Of a DNA stretch of 6,754 nucleotides, positions 1 to 6,235 are shown piece by piece. A program made the translations under genes and the position numbers. The DNA lies in the NCBI GenBank assembly GCA_009839535.1, contig VXPN01000351.1, positions 1-6,754 on the forward strand, given 5' to 3'. How positions within the stretch are numbered: position 1 is the stretch's first letter; every line of letters starts with the position of its first letter. Below the pieces are notes generated by a model. That model was not told the origin of the DNA and did not search any database. It saw nothing but the letters and a program-made list of their open reading frames with translations. This stretch comes from Boseongicola sp. SB0662_bin_57. Its GTDB lineage: Bacteria > Pseudomonadota > Alphaproteobacteria > Rhodobacterales > Rhodobacteraceae.

Positions 1-578
1 CCCATGGCGGTCAGTTCCTCCGGTTCCTCGCCGGAAATCCATCTGGCAAGATCAAAGAAATGGCTCCCCTTTTCGGCAAACAATCCACCCGACGTCCGAC
101 TGAACTCGACAGTGGGTGGCGCAGTGCTTCTGGACGTGAAGCAAAGCAGTTCGCACTGTCCGATCTCGCCGGCCAAGGCCGCATCGCGCAACGCTGCATA
201 CTGGGGATGGAATCTGCGATTCAGCGCCGTGGCTGCAACAAGGCCGCTCGCCCTGACTGAGGCGACGATATCGGCAGCGGCGCGAACGTCCTGCGCAAGC
301 GGCTTCTCGCAAAGAAAGGGAACGCCCGCTGTCACGCATTCGCCGACGACCTCACCGTGGGATGAAGTAGACGAAGAGATGATGACGGCGTCAGGTTGAG
401 TATCAAGCAGTTCCACTACGTGAGATGTCGCTCTTGCGCCCGTTTTTTTCGAAATCGCCTTGACGGCTTCCAGTCGAGGATCACATATCGCCGACAATTC
501 CGCTTCCCCATGCGCCATGACATTGGCAACATGCATCTTTCCCACGGCACCCAAGCCGATTACTCCGATCCTTGGCAT
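1..578 (-). CDS. Gfo/Idh/MocA family oxidoreductase, inositol 2-dehydrogenase-like (N-terminal 192 residues, cut by window edge)
   Basis: This is a predicted cytoplasmic NAD(P)-dependent dehydrogenase acting on a cyclic polyol or sugar. The ATG at 578 opens directly into a Rossmann fold (MPRIGVIGLGAVGKMH, with the dinucleotide loop at residues 8-13). The family EKP motif follows at 91-93 (Lys92 expected to be catalytic), then NRRFHPQY at 120-127. A GGLFAEKGSHFFDLARW block at 164-180 corresponds to the GG.F.D...HDFDMAR block of IolG, with His173 at the catalytic His position and Glu169 where IolG has Asp. The start is well fixed: AGGGG (588-592) sits 9 nt upstream and an in-frame TAG at 591-593 blocks any longer form. 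No stop occurs before the edge; the family is usually about 330-380 residues, so roughly half is missing. The family is secure; the substrate is not, and other sugar dehydrogenases of this superfamily fit equally well. Confidence 0.9.
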   Translation of the reverse strand, partial: MPRIGVIGLGAVGKMHVANVMAHGEAELSAICDPRLEAVKAISKKTGARATSHVVELLDTQPDAVIISSSTSSHGEVVGECVTAGVPFLCEKPLAQDVRAAADIVASVRASGLVAATALNRRFHPQYAALRDAALAGEIGQCELLCFTSRSTAPPTVEFSRTSGGLFAEKGSHFFDLARWISGEEPEELTAM

Positions 579-593
579 TGGCCGAATCCCCTA

Positions 594-1280
594 GAGACAA
601 ACCCTGTTTCCCGACTTCTCGTCTGATCGAACGCTCGCATAGATGAACTTCATGCCTGACGCTCCCGTGGCAACGCAAGGAATGTCGATGCATGTGTCGG
701 ACGCATCCCGTCTGTCGTGGCTGGCGTCAGCGACCATGGCGAACGCGATGGCAGGCGCAAAGGATGCCTCATGCCTCGAACATGACTTCCGGAATTCGAC
801 GCACCGTTCGCGCCAGCCGCTCCATCTTCATCTGCACTCCATGGCCGCGACCCTTGGAAACGCTGCGAACCGGCTCTCCGAAACGGTTGAACCCAGACAT
901 GTCGCTACGTCTTGAACCCGTTCCCAGCCGCCTTGCGAACTGCCCGAACCGGACCTTGGGCGCCATACGGCATTCGACGTCGCGCAACCGTTCCTCGTCA
1001 GCGCGGGCCATGCCAACGGCGAGGTGTCACGGATGCCTGTCATTTGAGCAGTGTCGTCGCCGTGGTCGGCATGACGTTCGGAAGAGGCCGCAAGGGCCGC
1101 ATCCGGCGTCTCCCTGTCCTTCGGGGCGACCGGCTGCAGGCGCCCAAGGCCTGAACGTGCACCTTGACCGCCTTCTCGGACAACTTCGACATGATCCCCC
1201 TGCCGCGGCTTCCGCAGGCTGGCACGACTCTCAGCAAGCGGACCAAAAGGAGTGGATCGCCCGCGGTCGGCGCCCCGCGC
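594..1280. other. Gene-poor stretch with no recognised gene; possible decayed DNA
   Basis: About 690 bp between two dehydrogenase genes that share the minus strand. Both strands contain only short, Arg-rich or Ser-rich open frames with no family I recognise. The best minus-strand candidate spans 769-1011 (80 codons, from an ATG in the context GGCATGGCC, ending RRIPEVMFEA). Its third positions are fairly G/C-rich, but it has about one arginine in five residues and no clear ribosome binding site. Another minus frame at 1040-1246 contains MSKLSEKAVKVHVQALGA and then turns Arg/Pro-rich, as frameshifted sequence does. A minus frame that ends at TAG 591-593 abuts the dehydrogenase start but has no convincing start. 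I infer pseudogene remains or an untranslated leader. No RNA gene or array is visible. Confidence 0.5.
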
Positions 1281-2465
1281 TCACTCCGGGAGTCCCAGAT
1301 CGACGTTCAATCCGGTGTCCGTCGTTTCCGGCAGCATGGCCGGGCGACCGCAGGTGCTTTCTATGTCAACGAAACGGCCAAGGCCTGGGCTGCGTAGCAT
1401 GCCTTGCATGACCTCGCAGACATGGAAGCCAAGCGCCCCGCTGGCCCTCGGTTCGCGCTGATCCGATACGGCTTGCGCAAGCTCCGCGATGCCGACGCCT
1501 CGCGCATCAAAATTCAGGCCGTGCGTGTTCTCTGCAACTGCCCAGTCAACCGGCGCTTCGGGTCGGGGCCGCATCGTCCAACGCGACGTCTCACGGGTGC
1601 GAATCCAGACGGGACCTTGGAAGACGTTCGCCCCGTCTCCGGGATCTGGGTCGGGAATGCAGATCGTTCCCTCCGTTCCATAGACTTCCAGGCGTGGGGT
1701 CTCACTCTCCCAAACGTCGAAACTCACCATCATTTGCCCGATCACACCGCTTGCGAACTCGAACATGCTTAGGCAATGGGTGTCGACTTCCACTGGCATC
1801 ATCTCGCCGTTTCGAGGACCATTCTCGATCATGCGCTCGGGAAGGGTCTTGCGCGCCATGCCCGCGACCCGCCTGATCGGTCCCAGGCAGAAGACCATCG
1901 CCGCGAGATAGTAGGGACCAAGGTCCAGCAAAGGGCCACCGCCCTTGGCGTAGTAGAAGTCCGGGTTCGGATGATGGCGCTCGACACCATGGGTCGGCAC
2001 AAATGCCGATACGCCCGTCGGTTCCCCGATTGTGCCTCTGTCCAGGAGCTTTCGCACGGTTTGCCAACGCCCGCCCAGAAAAGTGTCCGGCGCATTGCCG
2101 ACCAACAGGCCCTTGCAGGCCGCCAGGCCAAGGATGCGTTGGCCGTCGGCCAGGTCCGTAACGAAAGGCTTTTCGGAATGGACGTGCTTGCCTGCCTCAA
2201 GGGCCGCAAGGCTGATCTCCGCGTGCGCCGCAGGAACCGTGAGGTTCAGGATTGCATCCACCTCAGGGTCGGCAATGATCTCTTCCGGAGTGGCGACCCG
2301 AGGAACGCCAAATTCGGCCGCCTTGACCCTGCTTTCGTCCATGTCAAGACTGCCGCACGACACGATATCCAGCCCATCGAAATCCGCACAGTTGCTCAGG
2401 TAGATGTCGCTGATCCGGCCCGTGCCAATCAGTCCAACCCGGAAGGATTTCATGGAATCAATCAT
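1281..2465 (-). CDS. Gfo/Idh/MocA family oxidoreductase, complete (394 aa)
   Basis: Predicted NAD(P)-dependent sugar or polyol dehydrogenase of the cytoplasm. The N-terminal Rossmann fold begins FRVGLIGTGRISD (residues 8-20, glycine loop 14-16). SEKPF at 97-101 carries the family Lys99. The C-terminal alpha/beta domain holds HHPNPDFYYAKGGGPLLDLG at about 164-183 with Asp181 and Tyr185. Tyr at Asp+4 matches the glucose-fructose oxidoreductase-type active site rather than the His of IolG. Length is normal for this branch. I choose ATG 2465 because AGGAG (2476-2480) lies 10 nt upstream. ATG 2453 (MKSFRVG) starts closer to the fold but leaves a 22-nt spacer, and ATG 2489 lacks a good site. It lies on the same strand as the other Gfo-type gene but about 700 bp from it, so a shared transcript is uncertain. 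The family is certain; the substrate is unknown. Confidence 0.93.
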   Translation of the reverse strand: MIDSMKSFRVGLIGTGRISDIYLSNCADFDGLDIVSCGSLDMDESRVKAAEFGVPRVATPEEIIADPEVDAILNLTVPAAHAEISLAALEAGKHVHSEKPFVTDLADGQRILGLAACKGLLVGNAPDTFLGGRWQTVRKLLDRGTIGEPTGVSAFVPTHGVERHHPNPDFYYAKGGGPLLDLGPYYLAAMVFCLGPIRRVAGMARKTLPERMIENGPRNGEMMPVEVDTHCLSMFEFASGVIGQMMVSFDVWESETPRLEVYGTEGTICIPDPDPGDGANVFQGPVWIRTRETSRWTMRPRPEAPVDWAVAENTHGLNFDARGVGIAELAQAVSDQREPRASGALGFHVCEVMQGMLRSPGLGRFVDIESTCGRPAMLPETTDTGLNVDLGLPE

Positions 2466-2475
2466 TTGCGTCCCG

Positions 2476-2480
2476 CTCCT
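2476..2480 (-). promoter_or_regulatory. Ribosome binding site that decides the start of the second dehydrogenase
   Basis: AGGAG on the minus strand, 10 nt before ATG 2465 and 22 nt before ATG 2453. The spacing favours the upstream ATG, giving an N-terminus of MIDSMKSF. Confidence 0.55.
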
Positions 2481-2697
2481 CACATGCATGCGGATGGTTT
2501 GGCGCCATCCCCTCTCGTTGCATCTGAATCCGGCCCTGAGCCGACATGCCTACCGAGCGGCCTTGGCAGGGCAAACCATGCGACAGCGGTTGGGGAAAGC
2601 CCGGCTCGCAGAGAATTTCCGAAGTGATGACGCGGGCCAAACATCCCCGCTGGGATCGAAGCGAATTCGAGCACCCAGATGTCAACCGTTGCTGCGG

Positions 2698-3051
2698 TCA
2701 ACGGACAGTGCAGCGCCCCGAGAACACCATGAAGTCACCGTTTCGGGCAAAGGCCCAATCTCCCGAGGCAGGATCTGTCAACCAGTTCACGTCCGAACCG
2801 CCGTAGGTCTCAAGGCAATGCCGCGTTGCCGGCATTCGTGCAGACTCCCGCACCTCGTTCACGGTTGCTTCGCTGGCAGTCACGCTGACCGTGAAACTGC
2901 GCGGTTCCTCCGCCCGCGAGAGGCTTGCGCGGTACGGCAAGCCGGTCTCCGGACCGTCGCCACCAAAAAAGCCGCGGAGCCCGCCGCCTTCTCCACAACC
3001 TGACACAAACAAGGTCAGCACCACGACAGAAGTGAATTTGACAAATTGCAT
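2698..3051 (-). CDS. Small predicted lipoprotein of unknown function (117 aa)
   Basis: The protein opens with a lipoprotein signal: MQFVKFTSVVVLTLFVSGC, with a positive residue at 5, a hydrophobic core at 8-16, a VSGC lipobox, and Cys19 as the expected lipidated residue. Residue +2 is Gly, so outer-membrane sorting is more likely than retention in the inner membrane. A Gly-rich linker (20-33) leads to a compact domain of about 80 residues with ATRHCLETYGGSDVNW (75-90) and ASGDWAFARNGDFMVFSGRC (95-114). Cys79 and Cys114 could pair in the periplasm. From memory, short lipoproteins with this GGSDV/W plus terminal GRC pattern occur in Rhodobacterales; no function is known to me. The start at 3051 is supported by AAGGA (3060-3064) with an 8-nt spacer. 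It stands alone, 232 bp upstream of the dehydrogenase start, with no obvious functional link to it. Confidence 0.85.
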   Translation of the reverse strand: MQFVKFTSVVVLTLFVSGCGEGGGLRGFFGGDGPETGLPYRASLSRAEEPRSFTVSVTASEATVNEVRESARMPATRHCLETYGGSDVNWLTDPASGDWAFARNGDFMVFSGRCTVR

Positions 3052-3196
3052 GATGGTGTTCCTTGCCAGCCTCTTGCAGTCCATACGTCATAGACCGCGG
3101 CAATTGAAGCCTTCGCAATCCATCTCGACCGCATGCGCGTCCCACGGTTTCGGACTGCTGAACCCACGGGAATCCGACGGCGGAGCGGAAGCAGCT

Positions 3197-3778
3197 TCAA
3201 TTCAAGTCTGCTTTGAAAATCAATCCATTGAGATCCGTGCTGAAATCGCTCCCGCTCACCACCCTCGGCAATTCCGTACCGGCTTCGCGAGAGACCCGCG
3301 ACTGGTCTGGTCGCGCGCGCTCTGTCCGGCAATCGATCCATCCTTGGGCGATTCGCGTGGGAACACAACATCCTGTATGCTGGGCGGCAAGAGGGACAAA
3401 CCCAATTTCGTTCCTTTGGATGTGTCGCCGCCACTCATGCCACTGAAGCGCTTTCTCGCTATCGTCATGCTCAAATGCGTCAGCGTACTGCTTCACTTCC
3501 TCGGCAGATGCTCCTTCCTTCTTCAAGGCTTCCTTCCAGGTTTCTCGGATCCTCTTGGCGGCGCCAGAAACGTAGGCACGGGCCACTTCCGGTTCCAGAT
3601 CAAGGAATTCACACGCCTCAAGTGCAATCTCCATTGACGCGTCGAATGAACTGCCGACGATGATTCCTGTTTCAAGAACCCGATATCGTTCAGGTGCGGG
3701 ATTGATATCGAATGCTGGAGACAGGCGCCATTGACCTCCGCCGAAGCGGCGGCACAGGCAAAGACGGGCTGGCGGCAA
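3197..3778 (-). pseudogene. hipA: hipA-like toxin kinase remnant: C-terminal region only, 5' truncated
   Basis: Full HipA is a Ser/Thr kinase toxin of about 400-440 residues paired with the HipB antitoxin. Only the last ~100 residues are recognisable here, at about 3446-3745: QWRLSPAFDINPAPERYR (the HipA WRLSPA.D.NP motif), then an alpha-helical tail with SMEIALEACEFLDL, VARAYVSGAA and KQYADAFEHDD. The N-terminal subdomain, ATP-binding loop and catalytic Asp/Asn region are absent, so this cannot be an active kinase. Immediately before the WRLSPA motif the frame becomes unlike HipA (PPARLCLCRRFGG), and an IS5-type transposase remnant starts about 55 bp beyond on the opposite strand. After EHDDSEKALQ, where HipA proteins normally stop, the frame runs about 80 residues further with no recognisable content, suggesting the native stop was also lost. 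No hipB is visible in the window. An intact small protein starting at 3778 is unlikely. Confidence 0.75.
3738..3752. repeat. Perfect 6-bp stem hairpin at the hipA/IS junction
   Basis: CCGCCG-AAG-CGGCGG, a perfect GC-only stem with a 3-nt loop, lies where HipA homology ends. No T-run follows on either strand, so it does not look like an intrinsic terminator. It may be a chance product of GC-rich codons or a scar of the rearrangement. Confidence 0.35.
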
Positions 3779-3799
3779 GACGAATGGAGAGAGGACAGA

Positions 3800-4045
3800 A
3801 TGCTCGACGCGAATTGAGCGCGGATCGAGCCCATGCTGCCAAGCGAAGCGGCCGGTCCCGGCGACATCGCGACGAACAACCGGCGGTTCATCGAGGCGGT
3901 GCTCTTGCGGTCCCGCACGGGATCGCCGTGACGGGACCTACCGGGGCGCTTCGGCTACTGGAACGGCGTGTTCTATGGACAGTTCACCATAACACGCCAT
4001 GGCGACAATCTTTGAGAGTGCATTGCGTAAGCGCCCGGCAAGCGG
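3800..4045 (+). pseudogene. Decayed 5' part of an IS5-family (IS427-like) transposase
   Basis: The plus-strand frame from ATG 3800 reads MLDAN*ARIEPMLPSEAAG, then DIATNNRRFIEAVLLRSRTG, SP*RDLPGRFGYWNGVF. This matches the N-terminal region of IS5/IS427 transposases: D.EWARIEPLLP, DNR.F.EAVL.R.RTG.PWRDLPERFG.WN.V. Both asterisks are TGA codons (3815-3817 and 3929-3931), exactly where the family has tryptophan. A third in-frame TGA is at 4013-4015. Shifting by +1 near 3999 restores plausible sequence (ATIFESALRKRP), so a frameshift also seems present. The whole DDE catalytic domain downstream is missing. No terminal inverted repeats or target duplication could be assigned. The protein cannot be functional. 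The element probably inserted into or next to the hipA-like gene and then lost its 3' part. Confidence 0.72.
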
Positions 4046-4802
4046 ACCACTGGGCCAGATTCACTTTCCACAGCATTGCCGTCTCCTGCCGCCGAATTGA
4101 CTCGCCGAAGAGATCGAGGCGCGAGCACCATCCATGAAGAACCTGACGGACCAAGAAGGTGGCGGCTATTTTGCGCGCGGCATGCTCGCCCTCTGCAAGC
4201 GACAGTCACGAAGTTTCAGCGGCTCACTCGGTTTCTGAAGGTCGGTGGACGCAAGCGAGCGACTCTATCGAGTGGCTGGCAGCGCACTCCAACAGGGCTT
4301 CGCCGGAAATCGGCAATCCCAGTTCAGAAAGCTGCGCGATCCGCTCATTGCAATCTGGAAGTGTGCAAACGCGCCATACCATGAAGAGTGCCTTGGTCGC
4401 CAGACGCATGTTCGGCCCTTCCGGCACCGCCACCTGGATCTTGAGGAAGCCCGGGAACTCCGTTGCGCGGTGGCACCCGCAGCACCAGCCGACCAACGCG
4501 TCACCGCCCCACCAGGTCACGGAGAGCTTCAATCCGCTCAAGCCCCGCCATGCAGCATGCTAGGACGAATTCCGACATGCCCGAATTCAACTCCGGGCGT
4601 AGCGGTCTGGGCGGTTGAACCAACGACAGATTCCGAACTCCACTTGGGCGGAGACGTCGCAATTCCGGATCTCTCGGATGGCAGTGCGTTGCGCCACAGG
4701 GCTCGTCAGCAGGCTGGCGCTTGCAAGGCATTGCGTTCGGGACCTGTGCGGGCAAACGATCGGCGAGAAATTGAACGATTGCCGCCCGATCAGGCCCAGA
4801 CG
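4046..4802. other. Gene-poor stretch, no confidently identified gene
   Basis: About 750 bp between the transposase remnant and the end of the lactonase gene. No DDE-domain sequence of the transposase, no missing 5' part of hipA, no hipB and no RNA gene could be seen. Long plus-strand frames here run into the antisense of the lactonase and are Arg/Ala/Pro-rich, as antisense frames in GC-rich DNA are. The only minus-strand frame worth a mention is at 4224-4541, listed separately. The stretch is probably degraded or foreign DNA linked to the adjacent IS and hipA remnants. Confidence 0.45.
4224..4541 (-). CDS. Doubtful hypothetical ORF (about 105 aa)
   Basis: I do not recognise this protein. From a TTG at 4541 it reads LKLSVTWWGGDALVGWCCGC, then HRATEFPGFLKIQVAVPEG and PNMRLATKALFMVWRVCTLP, ending near HRPSETE. 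Codon third positions are strongly G/C in the first half and weaker later, consistent with either a real gene or a fragment of one. Against it: a TAG lies shortly upstream in frame, there is no ATG start, and I see no clear ribosome binding site. A neighbouring minus frame ends MSEFVLACCMAGLERIEALRDLVGR just upstream, so the two could be pieces of one frameshifted gene. It may equally be noise. Confidence 0.2.
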   Translation of the reverse strand: MSGLKLSVTWWGGDALVGWCCGCHRATEFPGFLKIQVAVPEGPNMRLATKALFMVWRVCTLPDCNERIAQLSELGLPISGEALLECAASHSIESLACVHRPSETE

Positions 4803-5702
4803 TCAAGGGCGCTGGACTCCCTGCCGGTTCAGGGTGACACGATAGATCGAGGTGGTCGCGGTCATGTAGAGTTCGTGCTTCGCGCGTCCGCCGAAACAGA
4901 CATTCGAGACCAGTTCCGGCACCAGGATCTTGCCCAGAAGATCGCCGTTCGGGGAAATGCAATGAACGCCATCCGCTGCGGAAGACCAGAGATTTCCGTC
5001 TGTGTCGACACGCAAGCCGTCCGAGCAGCCCGGACTGATCACGTGAAATACGTCTCCGCCAGTCAGTCTGTCGTCAGAGCCAACGTCGAAGGCCCGGATA
5101 TGTTGCGGATCCTCGCTGAACATGCGTCCGGTATCGGCCATGTAGAGCCGCGACTCGTCAGGCGAAAACGCCAGGCCGTTGGGGCAATTGGCATCCGTCA
5201 CCATCGCATCAACATGTCCCGAAGCGGGGTCGGCGCGGTACAGGTTGCACGGCAGTTCCTGCTCCGCCGCATAGCCCTCGTAGTTGGTCATGATCCCATA
5301 GTGCGGGTCCGTGAACCAGATCGTCCCGTCGGACTTCACGACCACGTCGTTGGGTGAATTGAGCCGCTTGCCCCCAAAGCTGTCCGCGATCACGGTAATC
5401 TGCCCGTCGTGTTCGGTCCGCGTCACCCGTCGGGCACCGTGTTCGCAAGACACCAGCCGTCCTTCGCGGTCGCGAGTATGGCCGTTGCTGTAGTTCGACG
5501 GCTGCCGATAAGTGGTAACGCCGCTTCCGGGAGTCCAGCGCATTATGCGATTGCTCGGGATGTCGGAAAACAGAAGACAGCCCGCATCGCCGAACCAGAC
5601 TGGCCCCTCGACCCAGTCGAACCCCGTGGCAAGCTGCTTGACCGGCGCATTGCCCAAAACATAGCTGTCGAATGCGGGACCACGGGACTCAAAGAAGGAC
5701 AT
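4803..5702 (-). CDS. SMP-30/gluconolactonase/LRE-like family lactonase (299 aa)
   Basis: Predicted six-bladed beta-propeller, metal-dependent hydrolase that opens sugar lactones to aldonates. The family metal ligands are placed as expected: Glu32 in FDWVEGPVWF, Asn118 in LNSPNDVVV, Asn175 in CPNGLAFSPDES, and Asp228 in SDGLRVDTDGNLW. The signature TIWFTDPHYGI lies at 127-137. There is no signal peptide, so it is probably cytoplasmic, and the length is typical. ATG 5702 is chosen because GGAG (5710-5713) sits 7 nt upstream and the family homology begins shortly after. The frame stays open further upstream, but that part would overlap the divergent gene at 5791 and resembles nothing. The gene is divergent from the GlcG-like gene across 88 bp. 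With an idonate-type dehydrogenase nearby, a role in aldonolactone hydrolysis within sugar-acid catabolism is a reasonable inference. The exact lactone is not readable from sequence. Confidence 0.93.
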   Translation of the reverse strand: MSFFESRGPAFDSYVLGNAPVKQLATGFDWVEGPVWFGDAGCLLFSDIPSNRIMRWTPGSGVTTYRQPSNYSNGHTRDREGRLVSCEHGARRVTRTEHDGQITVIADSFGGKRLNSPNDVVVKSDGTIWFTDPHYGIMTNYEGYAAEQELPCNLYRADPASGHVDAMVTDANCPNGLAFSPDESRLYMADTGRMFSEDPQHIRAFDVGSDDRLTGGDVFHVISPGCSDGLRVDTDGNLWSSAADGVHCISPNGDLLGKILVPELVSNVCFGGRAKHELYMTATTSIYRVTLNRQGVQRP

Positions 5703-5790
5703 TTGTCGGCTCCAGGCTTTTCGGGCTTCGCTGTTATCGATACCATCCGAAGGCGTCAAGAAGCTGCAACCTGCCATGGGAGACCGGTCA
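5703..5790. promoter_or_regulatory. Divergent intergenic region with an 8-bp palindrome, candidate operator
   Basis: These 88 bp separate the lactonase start from the GlcG-like start, so they should hold both promoters. They contain the perfect palindrome TATCGATA at 5735-5742, roughly central, within GTTATCGATACC. No clear -35/-10 pair was identified. Binding by a regulator is only a suggestion, because an 8-bp palindrome can occur by chance. Confidence 0.3.
5778..5782 (+). promoter_or_regulatory. Ribosome binding site that decides the start of the GlcG-like gene
   Basis: GGGAG is 8 nt before ATG 5791. It overlaps the alternative in-frame ATG at 5776, which therefore is probably not the start. 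Confidence 0.65.
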
Positions 5791-6231
5791 ATGGAATTCA
5801 CTGCACTCACGCGCGTTCTGACACATCGCGCAACCTTGCAAATGCTGGGTGCCGCGGCGGAAGCGGCCGAGGCCATCAATCAGCCGCAATGCATCGTGAT
5901 CGTGGATGCCTACGGTGAACTGCTTGGCGAGATCCGGATGACCGGTTCGAAGTTCCTCAGCCGCAGGTCGGCGCGAGCGAAGGCGCGAACGGCGGCCTCG
6001 ACCGGCGCCCCCAGCACCGCGGTCCCCGAAGCTGCGCGGCCGCACATTGCGGCAGCCACCGGTGGCGAGGTCACAGGGCTCGCCGGTGGCTTGCCGATCC
6101 GAATTGACGGCGTGCTGCTTGGCGGGATCGGCGTCGGGTCCGGTTCGCCCGAGCAGGACTTGACGGTTGCTCGAGCGGCGCTGGCGGCAATTGGCGCGGA
6201 CGCAGACAAGTCGCCGAAGCGCGATCAGTGA
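5791..6231 (+). CDS. GlcG/HbpS family (DUF336) protein (146 aa)
   Basis: Small single-domain protein of the GlcG/HbpS group. Some members bind haem, and others lie in glycolate, propanediol or sugar-acid operons with no proven catalytic role. Visible family features: an N-terminal helix (about 9-29), the strand QCIVIVDAYGELLGEIRM (33-50, the usual VDA.G.L...RM motif), the helix with SARAKARTAAST (60-71), and the closing glycine-rich block GGIGVGSGSPEQDLTVARAA (111-130), typical of GGIGVSGG..EQD..VA.AGL. There is no signal peptide, so a cytoplasmic location is expected, unlike secreted HbpS. Its stop lies 4 bp from the stop of the convergent dehydrogenase gene. It is the only confidently called intact gene on the plus strand here and diverges from the lactonase, hinting at shared control. 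The family is firm; its role in this locus is unknown. Confidence 0.88.
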   Translation: MEFTALTRVLTHRATLQMLGAAAEAAEAINQPQCIVIVDAYGELLGEIRMTGSKFLSRRSARAKARTAASTGAPSTAVPEAARPHIAAATGGEVTGLAGGLPIRIDGVLLGGIGVGSGSPEQDLTVARAALAAIGADADKSPKRDQ

Positions 6232-6235
6232 CTGT

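Noticed and set aside
769..1011. Minus-strand frame with ERLARTVRRIPEV, suggestive of phage HK97 gp10-like tail proteins
   Set aside because: The similarity is a short helical pattern only. No other phage structural gene or remnant could be recognised.
930..1045. Plus-strand reading containing AQPFLVSAGHANGE, faintly like part of a C5-cytosine DNA methyltransferase
   Set aside because: The resemblance covers only about 15 residues, the frame is bounded by stops, and no catalytic methyltransferase motif occurs anywhere nearby.
692..1411. Plus-strand open frame of 239 codons
   Set aside because: Very rich in Arg, Ser and Pro, has no domain texture, and its end overlaps the 3' end of the dehydrogenase on the other strand.
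1776..2627. Plus-strand open frame of 283 codons
   Set aside because: It is antisense to the clearly identified Gfo/Idh/MocA gene and has no motifs of its own.
3188..3198. GAAGCAGCTTC inverted repeat at the end of the hipA remnant
   Set aside because: A 5-bp stem with a 1-nt loop and no T-run is too weak to call a terminator.
3800..4015. Possible reassignment of TGA to tryptophan, since TGA replaces Trp twice
   Set aside because: TGA is used as the normal stop by the lactonase, lipoprotein, GlcG-like and dehydrogenase genes, and real Trp positions in them use TGG. Pseudogene decay is simpler.
4245..5357. Long plus-strand open frame of 370 codons
   Set aside because: Most of it is antisense to the lactonase, whose minus-strand frame has all family motifs. 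The plus-strand protein is Arg/Ala-rich with no family features.
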